The notes under the pieces were generated by a model that was not told where the DNA came from, did no database searches, and saw only the letters and a list, made by a program, of their open reading frames with translations. Source: JAFGFY01 sp964520425 (GTDB lineage Bacteria > Desulfobacterota > DSM-4660 > Desulfatiglandales > HGW-15). Taken from it: a stretch of 64,000 nucleotides of DNA. The stretch covers positions 61,911 to 125,910 of the forward strand of contig CAZFMX010000001.1 of NCBI GenBank assembly GCA_964520425.1. The letters are read 5' to 3'. Made by a program: the position numbers and the translations under genes. Shown here one piece after another: positions 27,862-37,168 of this stretch (its first letter is position 1; the number at the start of each line of letters is the position of its first letter).

Positions 27862-28245
27862 TCATGCAATCATTCGACGTTCTTTGCCAATCCTCCGATC
27901 TGTACCACTCCGTTGTCCATGGCTCATATACCCCATGGGAACACCCTCCTCAGAATAGATCAGTATGACATCCTTGGCAGGGAGCTGAAAAGGAAGCTCC
28001 CCAATGTCGATCTTCCTCCTTCGGTCCTTGTTTTGTCTTCGATCCCTGCCATTTCGTCTCTCAAAATAGCTTTGAAGAAAAGCTGTTGCACTAGTCTTCT
28101 CATCTCTTTTGGGGTGCTCTTGTCCTAATTGGACATAGAAAACAGCCTGACATCCTGAGCATTTAGCCCTCTTTCTGGTTTTGTAATCAGCTTCAGAACC
28201 ATCAACCACATATACAGTGCTGCATTCGGGACAACGGACTCTCAT
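27862..28245 (-). CDS. Zinc-finger (MJ0042-type) domain protein with DRR repeats
   Basis: 127 residues. The N-terminus RVRCPECSTVYVVDGSEAD..RAKCSGCQAVFYV is an MJ0042/zinc-ribbon motif with two CxxC pairs. The rest is basic, with the repeated motif GRDRRQNKDRR and GTDRRIGKERR, which resembles the linker sequences seen next to PilZ or two-component domains. GAGAGGAT lies before the ATG. Role unknown. Confidence 0.7.
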   Translation of the reverse strand: MRVRCPECSTVYVVDGSEADYKTRKRAKCSGCQAVFYVQLGQEHPKRDEKTSATAFLQSYFERRNGRDRRQNKDRRRKIDIGELPFQLPAKDVILIYSEEGVPMGYMSHGQRSGTDRRIGKERRMIA

Positions 28246-28689
28246 TTAGATCCTCTCTTTTGCGGGCATCCGGAAGAAAATGCAATACTTTATTCTTCCC
28301 GAAGAAAGTCTAGAAAATCTTGCCTTGTGTGTCAAAAACAAAAACACTAAAAGATGTTTTGGGCAAGGATCTTGGTCAGGTATCCCATTTCTCTCCTTCG
28401 GACGTGTAATGATAAATCATTGCGGAGCAATCGGGAAAACAAGTCTTAAGATAAGAAGGATAGACGCTAGGCCAAGGATTATCGTCAATAAAAACAGCCC
28501 TTTGAACCCATATATTATTGACTTCTTTCTGTCAGTTGATCTACCATCCGTGGAGTTTCCGGGGAAGGGTTGGCAGAAAAGGCATGGCATCTTGAAAAAG
28601 AGGAGAAGTATGACTAATCTGTGAGGAAATAAGTCTTCAAAAAAGGACGGCAAATACTAAATACTTGCCCCATAGAGAAGGAGAATGAA
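28246..28689. other. Intergenic region, possible tiny gene
   Basis: About 440 bp between divergent genes. It may contain the minus-strand small membrane protein listed at 28417-28590. Nothing else is convincing. Confidence 0.4.
28417..28590 (-). CDS. Possible small membrane protein
   Basis: 57 residues from ATG 28590. MPCLFCQPFPGN at the N-terminus contains a CxxC, and GLFLLTIILGLASILLILRL is a convincing transmembrane helix. There is no clear Shine-Dalgarno, so the gene is uncertain. Confidence 0.35.
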   Translation of the reverse strand: MPCLFCQPFPGNSTDGRSTDRKKSIIYGFKGLFLLTIILGLASILLILRLVFPIAPQ

Positions 28690-29343
28690 ATGGAGAAACC
28701 CATAGAGCATTACTGGATGAAACGCTTGCAGGATCTCAAAGAGAGTCTGGAGCTCAATCATTTTGAGGTCTTTATAGCCGACAATCGGGCAGAGGCTCAG
28801 AAGATTGTAATGGAAGAGATTCTTCCCAAGACTGGTGCAAAGAGCGTCTCATGGGGAGGATCCATGACCTTCATGGACACAGGACTTTACCAGGTCCTCA
28901 AGGATAATCCGAAACTGGAGGTGCTGGATACCTTTAACAAGAATCTTCCCCGTGAGGAGAGTATGGAATTGCGTAGAAAAGCACTCCTCTGCGATCTTTT
29001 TGTTACGGGGACAAATGCTGTCACAGAAGATGGGCAACTTGTCAATCTGGACATGATCGGCAATCGAGTCGGAGGCATTACCTTTGGACCCAAGCATGTC
29101 GTGATTCTTATGGGACGCAACAAGATCGTGGGCGATTTGGATACGGCGATGGACCGTATTAAGGATTATGTAGCGCCTACCAATGCCATGAGGTTGGGTA
29201 AGGAGACCCCTTGTGTGAAGACCTCCTTTTGTGAAGAATGCAGCAGTCCCAGTCGAATCTGTAACATCTGGACCATCACGGAAAAGTGCTTTCCAAAGAG
29301 AAGAGTTAAAATCGTCCTGATTAACGAAGACATGGGGCTGTAG
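28690..29343 (+). CDS. LUD-domain protein (LutC/YkgG-like lactate utilisation family)
   Basis: 217 residues. AEAQKIVMEEILPKTGAKSV followed by SWGGSMTF, and FVTGTNAVTEDGQLVNLDMIGNRVG, are the hallmark stretches of LUD domains. A C-terminal extension has a cysteine cluster (C204-type region SFCEECSSPSRIC) that could bind a metal or cluster, which the shortest LutC proteins lack. GAAGGAG precedes the start. It is not in an obvious lutAB operon. Confidence 0.85.
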   Translation: MEKPIEHYWMKRLQDLKESLELNHFEVFIADNRAEAQKIVMEEILPKTGAKSVSWGGSMTFMDTGLYQVLKDNPKLEVLDTFNKNLPREESMELRRKALLCDLFVTGTNAVTEDGQLVNLDMIGNRVGGITFGPKHVVILMGRNKIVGDLDTAMDRIKDYVAPTNAMRLGKETPCVKTSFCEECSSPSRICNIWTITEKCFPKRRVKIVLINEDMGL

Positions 29344-29442
29344 CACTGATCATCGAGCACTGATCATTTGTCGTTGAACATTGATGAATAAAAAAATGGC
29401 TGAGGATCAATATAAATATTATAAAAAAGAGCAGAAAACAAC

Positions 29443-31239
29443 ATGTCAAAAATTCGCAACTTTAGCATTATCGCTCATATCGATCATGGGAAATCAACCC
29501 TTGCCGATCGTTTGATCCAATACGCGGGACTGGTGAGTGATCGTCAGTTCCGCGATCAGATCCTGGACACCATGGACATTGAACGAGAAAGGGGAATCAC
29601 CATCAAGAGCAATAGCATTACCCTCCCTTATACCGGCAAAGCGGGAGAAGAATATGTCCTCAACCTGATAGACACCCCCGGACATGTGGACTTCTCCTAC
29701 GAGGTTTCCAGATCTCTCTCCTCTTGTGAAGGTGCGCTGCTTTTGGTAGACGCGGCCCAAGGCGTACAGGCACAAACCGTATCCAATGTCTATATGGCCA
29801 TGGAGCATGATCTCACCATTATCCCCGTGATCAACAAGATCGATCTCCCGTCTGCGGATGTGGAGCGAACAAAGGAACAGATCGAAACCGAGCTGGGATT
29901 GGATTCGGAGTCGTGCATTCTCTGTTCAGCCAAAGAAGGAATTGGTATTGAAGAGATCCTTGAGGGAATCGTGGCACGTATCCCCGGACCTGATGGGAAA
30001 GAGGAAAGCCCTCTTAAGGCCCTGCTCTTTGACGCCTACTATGATTCTTTTCGGGGCGTCATTATCAGTTGCCGTCTGTTTGATGGTAGGGTCCGGACCG
30101 GAGACATCATTCGGTTTATGTCCAATGATGCCACCTATAAGGTAGAAGAAGTTGGGGCTTTTCGTCTTCGAAGAGAACCGAGGGATGGACTCTATGCCGG
30201 CGAGGTAGGCTATATCATCTCTGGTATCAAGACAGTGAGTGACACGAGCATCGGGGATACTATCACGCTGGACGTCCACCCCGCCTTAGTCCCTTTGCCC
30301 GGCTTCAAAGAGGTTAAACCAGTGGTTTTTTCATCTCTCTACCCTATTTCCTCTGACGATTATCCCTCCATCGTGGAGGCTCTCGAGAAATACAAGCTCA
30401 ATGATGCGGCACTGGTCTATCAGAAGGATTCCTCTGCGGCTCTTGGACAGGGATTCCGATGTGGATTCCTGGGTCTCCTTCATTTGGAGATCGTGCAAAA
30501 GAGGCTGGAGACGGAATACGATCAATCCTTTATCATGACAGTACCCAGTGTTCAGTATCAGTTCACTCTCCAGGACGGTACAACGGTTACAGTGGATAAT
30601 CCACAGTACTATCCGGATCCCGGCTCTATCACAAGTACGGCAGAACCCTTTATCAAGGCGAATATACTGATCCCTGAACGCTATATGGGGGCGGTGATGA
30701 AACTGTGCATAGGCCGTCGCGGGGTCAATTCCCGATTCAATTACCCTACGCCGGGTCGGATCGAGATATTTTTTGATATACCTCTGGCCGAAGTGATTGT
30801 TGATTTTTACGATGAGCTGAAGACCATCACCCAAGGGTATGGCTCATTTGATTATGAGATGATCGGCTATCGCGAGAGCAACCTGGTAAAGCTGGACATC
30901 CTTGTCAATGGTGAACCCGTGGATGCACTCTCGATCATTGTTCACGCTGATCGCGCAAGGGAATGGGGCGTACGAATGTGTGACCGGCTCAAGGATGAGA
31001 TCCCCAGACATCAGTTCAAGATCGCCATTCAAGGAGCCATAGGGGGAAAGATCATCTCCCGTTCAACCATTTCCCCCTTTCGAAAGGATGTTACAGCCAA
31101 GTGCTATGGGGGTGATGTGACACGTAAGCGAAAACTTCTCGAAAAACAGAAGAAAGGGAAGAAGAGGATGAAGATGGTCGGCTCTGTGATGATCCCCCAA
31201 AACGCCTTTGTGGCTGTCTTGAAGTCTGACAAGGATTAA
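29443..31239 (+). CDS. lepA: Elongation factor 4 (LepA)
   Basis: 598 residues, the usual length. G-domain motifs are AHIDHGKSTL, DTPGHVDF and NKIDLPSADVE. Downstream are EF-G-like domains and the LepA C-terminal domain, ending GGDVTRKRKLLEKQKKGKKRM. It promotes back-translocation or ribosome rescue during stress. It is followed 4 nt later by hemW, the arrangement seen in many bacteria. Confidence 0.97.
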   Translation: MSKIRNFSIIAHIDHGKSTLADRLIQYAGLVSDRQFRDQILDTMDIERERGITIKSNSITLPYTGKAGEEYVLNLIDTPGHVDFSYEVSRSLSSCEGALLLVDAAQGVQAQTVSNVYMAMEHDLTIIPVINKIDLPSADVERTKEQIETELGLDSESCILCSAKEGIGIEEILEGIVARIPGPDGKEESPLKALLFDAYYDSFRGVIISCRLFDGRVRTGDIIRFMSNDATYKVEEVGAFRLRREPRDGLYAGEVGYIISGIKTVSDTSIGDTITLDVHPALVPLPGFKEVKPVVFSSLYPISSDDYPSIVEALEKYKLNDAALVYQKDSSAALGQGFRCGFLGLLHLEIVQKRLETEYDQSFIMTVPSVQYQFTLQDGTTVTVDNPQYYPDPGSITSTAEPFIKANILIPERYMGAVMKLCIGRRGVNSRFNYPTPGRIEIFFDIPLAEVIVDFYDELKTITQGYGSFDYEMIGYRESNLVKLDILVNGEPVDALSIIVHADRAREWGVRMCDRLKDEIPRHQFKIAIQGAIGGKIISRSTISPFRKDVTAKCYGGDVTRKRKLLEKQKKGKKRMKMVGSVMIPQNAFVAVLKSDKD

Positions 31240-31243
31240 GCCC

Positions 31244-32353
31244 ATGAACTCAGGTCTCTATATCCATATCCCTTTCTGTCGGACAAAGTGCCTCTACTGC
31301 GACTTTTACTCGATTCCTTCTCTTTCCCTTGTTCCTAAATGGTTAGAAGCCGTTAAAAAGGAGACTTTTCTCTACAAAGGGCTTTTCCCCATCTTTGATT
31401 CCCTCTACCTGGGAGGGGGCACTCCAACGGTCTTAAGCCGAAGCCAATGGTCAGGATTGATGGAGATCCTTTTCACCCACTTTGCTTTTTCGCCTTTAGC
31501 CGAGGTGACCGTAGAGGTTAATCCCGATGACGTGACCGAAGGTCTTATGGGGCATTTGCTCGGTCTGGGAGTGAATCGCATTAGTCTCGGAGTCCAGTCC
31601 TTTGATGACCAAGAACTCCATGGCTTGGGAAGACGCCATACTTCCTATAACGCCATGGAAGCGATCCGATGTATCAGAGACCTTGGTTTCAGCAATATGG
31701 GATTAGACCTGATGTATGGACTTCCGGGACAGACTCAAGCCCAATGGTTCAAAACCCTGAAAAAGGCTGTTGATTTTTCACCGGAACATCTCTCCTGCTA
31801 CCAACTAACCATCGAAGAAGAAACCCCATTTGGGAAGATGCGGGACAAAGGGGATATTCATCTCCCGGATGAAGAAGCGCAGAGGGCATTGTTCATTCTC
31901 ACCTCCAGCTTCCTTGAGCAGGAAGGGTATTTACAATATGAGATTTCAAATTTTGCCAAAGGGAGGGAATTCATCTGCTACCATAACATGAAATACTGGC
32001 AGCATGTCCCCTACCTGGGGCTTGGTCCTTCGGCCCATTCCTTCCTGAGGAATCGACGATGGTGGAACTTCAAATCTGTGGAGGATTATTGTGAAGCTCT
32101 TGCTGGCAGAAGGAGGCCTGTGGCCGATGAGGAGATTCTTACTAGGGAACAGCAGGATCTGGAGTCTCTTATGCTCGGGTTGAGAACCATGGAGGGGATT
32201 GAGCTGGATCGGCTTGGTGACCGATCAAGAAGCGAAAAGGTCCTGAGAGATTTGGAGGGAACGGGGCTGGTGAGGATCGAAGAAGGACGGGTCATACCCA
32301 CGCGAGAGGGATTTCTGGTAGCGGATAGCCTTCCGCTTCTTTTCTCTCTGTGA
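31244..32353 (+). CDS. hemW: Haem chaperone HemW (radical SAM)
   Basis: 369 residues. The radical SAM cluster motif CRTKCLYCDF lies at about residues 12-21, followed by LGGGTPTVL and NPDDVTEGL. The HemN-type C-terminal domain is present. The C-x3-C-x2-C motif fits HemW, a haem-binding chaperone, better than HemN. It directly follows lepA. Confidence 0.88.
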   Translation: MNSGLYIHIPFCRTKCLYCDFYSIPSLSLVPKWLEAVKKETFLYKGLFPIFDSLYLGGGTPTVLSRSQWSGLMEILFTHFAFSPLAEVTVEVNPDDVTEGLMGHLLGLGVNRISLGVQSFDDQELHGLGRRHTSYNAMEAIRCIRDLGFSNMGLDLMYGLPGQTQAQWFKTLKKAVDFSPEHLSCYQLTIEEETPFGKMRDKGDIHLPDEEAQRALFILTSSFLEQEGYLQYEISNFAKGREFICYHNMKYWQHVPYLGLGPSAHSFLRNRRWWNFKSVEDYCEALAGRRRPVADEEILTREQQDLESLMLGLRTMEGIELDRLGDRSRSEKVLRDLEGTGLVRIEEGRVIPTREGFLVADSLPLLFSL

Positions 32354-32387
32354 CTCGGGCATGAAGATTCGATATGGGGATGTCTCG

Positions 32388-32711
32388 TGTCGTGTCCCAG
32401 AAATACCTTCCATAATTTTTGCAGGTTCTATGATACGTTGGGGGCATGGGGATCTCTTTTCAGTTTCACCACCATCTATCCAGAGGTCGTGGAACGGCAC
32501 CATAATTTTGCATATTATGAAGCAGCCCCACGAACAATGTACCCACAGCGATGGGCATTCTTTGTGCCTGTTCACCAAACGTTGTCCTCTTTGGGGGGGC
32601 GGTTAAGGACTCAGGCGTCTTTTGGGTGGTGGAACTGAAAAGAGACCTCCATGCCCCCTTTGAAGCTGTGCAGTATGTATTTATTATTCAAGGTATTTCT
32701 AAGACACGATA
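32388..32711. mobile_element. Family 1 MITE-like element, copy A
   Basis: 324 bp with ends TGTCGTGTCCCAGAAATA and TATTTCTAAGACACGATA, flanked by CTCG direct repeats (32384-32387, 32712-32715). Subterminal arms (GATCTCTTTTCAG and CTGAAAAGAGACC) form a second inverted pair. It lies between hemW and the YchF-like gene and is inverted relative to copies B-D. It has no transposase gene. Confidence 0.85.
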
Positions 32712-32763
32712 CTCGTTTATGCCTTTTATTATCGTTTTTGAATAAATGTGAAAGAGGAAACAA

Positions 32764-33831
32764 ATGAAAATAGGATTAATGGGATTATCCCATTCAGGAA
32801 AAACAACGATCTTCAAAGCACTGACCAGTGTTGAAGCGGATGTTCAGGCCTACGCAACAGAAAAGGCCGAGCCGAACCTGGCTATTGTGGCTGTCGCGGA
32901 TGAAAGGGTGACGCGTCTTTCGCAGATGTATGAGCCGAGGAAGACCATCCATGCGACCATTGAGATGATGGATTTGGTGGGTGTGAGTCGCGACCCGGTC
33001 AAGGACTCAGCCCTGTCCGATCAGTCCATTACTCTGTTGAAGAATACGGACGCGTTGGCCTTGGTGGTTCGTAACTACAGAGACGATTTGATGGGGCCGC
33101 CAAATCCCCTGGCCGATATGAGCAGGGTGGAGGAGGAGTTGTTGTTTTCGGATCTCGCCCTTTGCGAGGGACGCTTGGAACGCATTGAGAAGAGCTATCA
33201 ACGCGGCAAGAAGACACCACAATTACAGAGGGAAGAAAAGATCGTGCGAAGGATCTTGGAGCAGTTGAACAATGAGAAGCCTGTTCGAAAGCTCCCCATA
33301 ACTAAAGATGAGCAGAAGATCATTCGCGGATTTCAATTACTCACCGAGAAACCGATGATGGTGGTTCTGAACTCCAACGAAGTGAATTTCGGAGACAATC
33401 AAACCCTAATGGACAAGATAGAGAAAGAATATAGCATCATCGAGTTTGCGGGAAAGTTTGAGATGGAGTTGTCCCGACTGGATGAAGAGGAAATGGCACT
33501 CTTCATGGAAGACATGGGGGTGACAGAGTCTGCCCGTGATCGTCTGTCTCGCATGGCCTACGGGACATTGGAGTACATCAGTTTTTTTACAGTGGGCTCT
33601 GATGAGGTGCGTGCCTGGACCCTAAAAAGGGGTGAGACTGCTCTGGACGCGGCCGGAACCGTCCACACGGATTTGGCCCGAGGGTTTATACGGGCCGAGT
33701 GTTTTTCCTATGATGACCTCATGGAATGTGGGTCTGAAAAGGGTGTCAGAGAAAAGGGGCGGTTGCGTTTGGAGGGAAAGAACTACGTGGTTCAGGATGG
33801 GGATATTCTGAATATAAGGTATAACATTTAA
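32764..33831 (+). CDS. YchF/Obg-like GTPase paralogue
   Basis: 355 residues. The protein follows the YchF layout: an N-terminal GTP/ATPase domain, a coiled-coil helical section (about 120-180) and a C-terminal TGS-like domain with GFIRAECFSYDDLMECGSEKG. The P-loop is GLSHSGKTT rather than the usual GLPNVGKST, and the switch II is DLVGV. These changes could alter nucleotide specificity. YchF normally binds ATP and the ribosome. It is 32 nt before nothing else on the strand, so likely monocistronic. Confidence 0.8.
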   Translation: MKIGLMGLSHSGKTTIFKALTSVEADVQAYATEKAEPNLAIVAVADERVTRLSQMYEPRKTIHATIEMMDLVGVSRDPVKDSALSDQSITLLKNTDALALVVRNYRDDLMGPPNPLADMSRVEEELLFSDLALCEGRLERIEKSYQRGKKTPQLQREEKIVRRILEQLNNEKPVRKLPITKDEQKIIRGFQLLTEKPMMVVLNSNEVNFGDNQTLMDKIEKEYSIIEFAGKFEMELSRLDEEEMALFMEDMGVTESARDRLSRMAYGTLEYISFFTVGSDEVRAWTLKRGETALDAAGTVHTDLARGFIRAECFSYDDLMECGSEKGVREKGRLRLEGKNYVVQDGDILNIRYNI

Positions 33832-33944
33832 GGGCAAGGTTTACGGGACACGGTGTAAGGTACAAGGCGTATGGCGCGGGGCGCAAGGAATAAAATCCAG
33901 GTATTCTGTACCTTCAGCATTCAGTCTTTAGCCTTCCGCCTTCC

Positions 33945-34691
33945 TCACTCAACTGTCTCCATGGCCGCGAATTTGGGTTCGTGAAGCGGAATCAGGATGT
34001 CGGTCATCCCTTTGATCTTGATCATGATGTCATAGGCCTCATAGGGATTGACACAGGTGCCCGGGGGAATGACTTCCATCTCCATAGCCGTGATCTGCTT
34101 TGGGGGATAGAAATTTTCCATGATCACACAAAAACCGGTAATGGCGGCTTTACCCTTTTCGGTCTCCACCAGGACAGTAAGTCCTCCCGGCGTGTGGGCC
34201 GGGGTATGGATCACTTCAACGCCCGGGACAATCTCTGTGTTCCCTATGAGGGATTTGATCTGGCCCCTTTCTTCCACCTCTTCGATGTAGTCCTCCAAAT
34301 AACGAATATCCAGAGGATGGGGATTATGGATCTGCTCAAGTTCCTTTTCATGGACATAAATCGTCGCGTTTTCACACTTGTAGTCATTTTCGCAGTGGTC
34401 GTTGTGGAGATGGGTATGAATCACTATGTCAATATCCTTTGGTGAAAGACCCCACCGCCTTAGCCCCTCCTCAAAGGTATAGATTTTTCCTCCAATGTCT
34501 TTTTCCCTCTCCTCGGACTGAATTGGACTCATCTCTCCGGTGTCCACTAGAATTTTCTGATCACCCCCTTCCAGATACCAGGAGTAGATGGGGATGGTGT
34601 ATGATTCACCATAACCGTATTGATAGGTCATCATACCTTTATCAAAGACCTTTGTGCCCATCACAATGGGATGAATTCTGAACAATGCCAT
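33945..34691 (-). CDS. Metallo-beta-lactamase-fold hydrolase (AHL-lactonase-like)
   Basis: 248 residues. THLHNDHCEND is the zinc-binding HxHxDH motif (about 105-115), and THTPAHTPGGL and LIPLHEP supply later ligands. Similarity is closest in outline to N-acyl-homoserine lactonases (AttM/AiiA type). Quorum quenching is a possibility, not a demonstrated role. No luxI- or luxR-like gene is nearby. Confidence 0.75.
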   Translation of the reverse strand: MALFRIHPIVMGTKVFDKGMMTYQYGYGESYTIPIYSWYLEGGDQKILVDTGEMSPIQSEEREKDIGGKIYTFEEGLRRWGLSPKDIDIVIHTHLHNDHCENDYKCENATIYVHEKELEQIHNPHPLDIRYLEDYIEEVEERGQIKSLIGNTEIVPGVEVIHTPAHTPGGLTVLVETEKGKAAITGFCVIMENFYPPKQITAMEMEVIPPGTCVNPYEAYDIMIKIKGMTDILIPLHEPKFAAMETVE

Positions 34692-35013
34692 GATCTGAGG
34701 TCTCTTTGTGCGAGGTTCAGGGGTTTGGGTTGGGAAACGCGATATCTATGAACAAGGTTAACATATTCTTGTTAAATCTATAACCCGTTATCAGATTTTT
34801 TTGGTTTTTTCTGTTGGAAGAAGCCTGAGCATTTTCTGGAGGCCTCCTTTTCTTTGGGTCGGTCTCCATTATTTTTCATTAGGTTCGTCCATCCATAGCC
34901 TGTCCTCCGCAGAGCTTATATGGATTGCGGGCTGCGGAGGATGGATCGGAAAGTAACTGATTTGGGTAATTCAGTCATAGATCCCGTCCATTGTGGCCAC
35001 CTGGAGTTTCAAT
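34692..35013. other. Intergenic region
   Basis: About 320 bp. Near 34899-34941 CCATCC and CCTCCGCAG pair with CTGCGGAGGATGG to give a hairpin of about 9 bp that could terminate the gene at 35014. Nothing else seen. Confidence 0.4.
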
Positions 35014-35208
35014 TTATCTTACTTGGAAACCGGACTCAGTGAACAAAATGGTCCCAATGAGAACCAGACTCACTCCAATGGCCATGGATGCAGGACAAGC
35101 CCAAGCGCCGGAGACAATCGTTCCCAGGGAGAAGAGTGTGAAAAAGTAATTCTTAAAGACAGAATTTCTGCTAGTTGCCTTTTTTGTCGATGTATAGATG
35201 CTTTTCAT
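35014..35208 (-). CDS. Small membrane protein
   Basis: 64 residues from ATG 35208, behind GGAGGAAAAA. A basic N-terminal half precedes one or two hydrophobic stretches (FFTLFSLGTIVSGAWA and AIGVSLVLIGTILF). Its position just outside the psp cluster, transcribed away from it, suggests an envelope role only by location. Confidence 0.6.
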   Translation of the reverse strand: MKSIYTSTKKATSRNSVFKNYFFTLFSLGTIVSGAWACPASMAIGVSLVLIGTILFTESGFQVR

Positions 35209-35807
35209 TTTTTCCTCCATTTGCTCATTGTTGTGTCATTCCATCTTTCTTGTTTGCGGTTAGGTTGAATCATTGGCTCTGTTATCCTGTTTGGAGGTTG
35301 AAGTATTCAACCTTATTTACTTGTCCTTTAGATGAGAGGTTACAGGTTATTCGTTTCTCTCCAGTATATATTTGACTTCATGAAATAGCATGAAGTGTGC
35401 CAAAAACTATTTTTCCTGAATAATCAACATGTTGATGGCAATCGGGAAATGGATGGAGAAAAAAGAGATGGCAAAGAGAGGCCATGTCTGATGAAAAAAC
35501 ACTAATTAGTGGCGAAATTGACCATACGCCGAAGAGGGGGCGTGTGAGTGTTGAACACTCGAAAAAAGAAAGCGGTTCGGTGGATTAATAGTCGACTATC
35601 AGAATAGGGTTATGTCGACAGATGCGAAAATGGCAAAAAACGCCAGTGATTGGTTTTTTTTGCCAAATGAGGGTCTTTCTTGCTATATGCGGCTTTTTTA
35701 AACAAAGCGTCTAACATGCTGTCTTTACGGCATTGTTTTGATAATTGGATGAGTGGCACGATTCCTGCCTTTAATCTTGGCAAATAGGGAATAGAAGGAG
35801 GTCAGCT
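35209..35807. other. Regulatory region upstream of the first pspA
   Basis: About 600 bp containing the sigma-54 promoter at 35754-35768 and two similar elements upstream of it at 35661-35692 (TGCCAAATGAGGG and TGCTATATGCGGC), which resemble enhancer half-sites shared with the second pspA. There is also the palindrome ACTTCATG/CATGAAGT near 35373-35394. Confidence 0.5.
35754..35768 (+). promoter_or_regulatory. Sigma-54 promoter of pspA copy 1
   Basis: TGGCACGATTCCTGC matches the TGGCAC-N5-TTGC consensus with GG and GC exactly 12 bp apart; one base of the TTGC box differs. The same 15 bases occur before pspA copy 2. PspA is sigma-54 dependent in enterobacteria. Confidence 0.8.
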
Positions 35808-36491
35808 ATGGGAATCTTTACACGGTTTCGTGACATCGTAAGTGCAAATATCAATTCCATGCTGGATAAGGCAGAAGACCCGGAGAAGATGCTTAAAATG
35901 ATGATTCGTGAAATGGAGGACACTCTAGTTGAGATCAAATCGGCATGCGCCGGTGTGATGGCGGCCGGGAAGAGGATTGAACGTGAACTGGAGGGAACCC
36001 AGTCTCGTATAGACTACTGGAATGGGAAGGCGACTCTTGCCGTGAGTAAAGGCCGAGACGATCTGGCTCGGGACGCACTTATTGAAAAGAGACGATACAC
36101 GGAAAAAGCGGAAAGCCTTCATAGGGAACTCAAAGAACATCAGGTTCTGGTGGCGCAGTATCAAGATGATATGGTCCAACTGGAGCAGAAACTGGGTGGG
36201 GTACGTGAAAAGCAGCGCACCCTCGTCCAGCGCCATATATATGCCCGACGTCAAAGACAGGCCCAGGAAGAAATCCGGAGAATCGATAATTCCGAGGCCC
36301 TTTTCAAATTTGAAGAGTACGAAAACCGCATCGAGAGAATGGAGGCGGAGGCTGATCTGGTGAATTTCGGTAGAAAAGAGACCATTGAACAGGAGCTGGA
36401 CGCCCTCATTGTGGATGAGGATATTGAAAATGAACTACAAAATATCAAATCCTCTCTCTCAAAGGACTCACAACAAACGACTGAATCGTAG
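35808..36491 (+). CDS. pspA: Phage shock protein A (PspA/IM30), copy 1
   Basis: 227 residues, almost wholly coiled-coil. It begins MGIFTRFRDIVSANINSMLDKAEDPEK, the amphipathic membrane-sensing helix typical of PspA/Vipp1. The protein forms rings or filaments that protect a damaged inner membrane. GAAGGAGG precedes the ATG. It is followed 19 nt later by a PspC-like gene and its sigma-54 promoter is conserved in the second copy. About 70 percent of residues look identical to copy 2 by eye. Confidence 0.9.
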   Translation: MGIFTRFRDIVSANINSMLDKAEDPEKMLKMMIREMEDTLVEIKSACAGVMAAGKRIERELEGTQSRIDYWNGKATLAVSKGRDDLARDALIEKRRYTEKAESLHRELKEHQVLVAQYQDDMVQLEQKLGGVREKQRTLVQRHIYARRQRQAQEEIRRIDNSEALFKFEEYENRIERMEAEADLVNFGRKETIEQELDALIVDEDIENELQNIKSSLSKDSQQTTES

Positions 36492-36510
36492 TATAGAGAG
36501 GAGAAACATC

Positions 36511-36897
36511 ATGAGACGGTTTCACAATATCTGTTATGATCGAGGACTTTATCGATCCAGAAAAGGGATCATAATGGGGGTTTGCAGGGGTATTGGGGAT
36601 TACTTCGATTTTTCTGTCTTCTGGATTCGGGTCATCCTGATTATTCTGTTCTTGATCAGCGGATTCTGGCCCGTAGTTGTCCTCTACTTCGTGGCTGGTT
36701 CTATCATGAAACCTGAACCTGTGATACGTCCCCGACAACATTATGAGGAGGAGTTTTGTGATGGCTATGCCCATACAAGAAGACCTGACTCTGATTACAT
36801 AAAGAGACGCCAAAAGACACTTGAACGGCGAATACGTAATCTGGAAAGCACCGTGACATCAAAAGAGTACGACTGGGATCAGCGGTTGAGGGCATAA
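36511..36897 (+). CDS. pspC: Phage shock protein C-like membrane protein, copy 1
   Basis: 128 residues. The PspC domain reads LYRSRKGIIMGVCRGIGDYF followed by one transmembrane helix (VFWIRVILIILFLISGFW), then a charged C-terminal region with a coiled coil. GAGAGGAG lies before ATG 36511. It probably couples the inner membrane to PspA. Same length as copy 2 and very similar. Confidence 0.88.
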   Translation: MRRFHNICYDRGLYRSRKGIIMGVCRGIGDYFDFSVFWIRVILIILFLISGFWPVVVLYFVAGSIMKPEPVIRPRQHYEEEFCDGYAHTRRPDSDYIKRRQKTLERRIRNLESTVTSKEYDWDQRLRA

Positions 36898-36929
36898 TCT
36901 GACGAGAATACATTGAAGCTCCCTGCAGC

Positions 36930-36951
36930 AAGCTGCAGGGAATCTCCCAAA
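36930..36951. terminator. Hairpin after pspC copy 1
   Basis: TCCCTGCAGC and GCTGCAGGGA form a perfect 10-bp stem around AA. There is no T-run directly after, so it may be a decayed terminator or an mRNA-stabilising structure. Confidence 0.45.
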
Positions 36952-37054
36952 TGTAAGGAAGTATTTATTGTAATTCGCTCGCTAACCCCGCAGCCAAGCT
37001 ACGGGAAATGCGCTCGCTGTGCATTTTCAAGAAAGCAATAACCTGTCTCATATG

Positions 37055-37082
37055 AAATCGCGCTACCCGCGCGATTTTCTTT
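37055..37082 (+). terminator. Probable intrinsic terminator before the ECF sigma gene
   Basis: AAATCGCGC pairs perfectly with GCGCGATTT around TACCC, followed by TCTTT. It would separate the psp transcript from the sigma-factor gene downstream. Confidence 0.55.
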
Positions 37083-37168
37083 ACCAATTTTTTCTGGCAA
37101 CCCTTTTGGGTGAGTCAGCGTCTCTATAATATATCACTCAGAAAAGAACCTGACGAACAGCCCTGAAG

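Noticed and set aside
28280..28624. 114-residue plus-strand frame
   Set aside because: No ribosome binding site, and its composition looks random; the opposing short membrane frame at 28417-28590 is slightly better and listed at low confidence.
32361..32638. Open frames translating to proteins such as SVSPPSIQRSWNGTI within family 1 elements
   Set aside because: The same peptide-like frames recur in all copies, on either strand, because the elements are repeats with long inverted arms. There are no ribosome binding sites and no conserved protein family.
33835..33945. Low-complexity stretch (GCGTATGGCGCGGGGCGCAAGG) as a repeat element
   Set aside because: It resembles text-like intergenic sequence (also near 16370 and 17680: TTCAGTCTTTAGCCTTC) but I could not define ends or a consistent unit.
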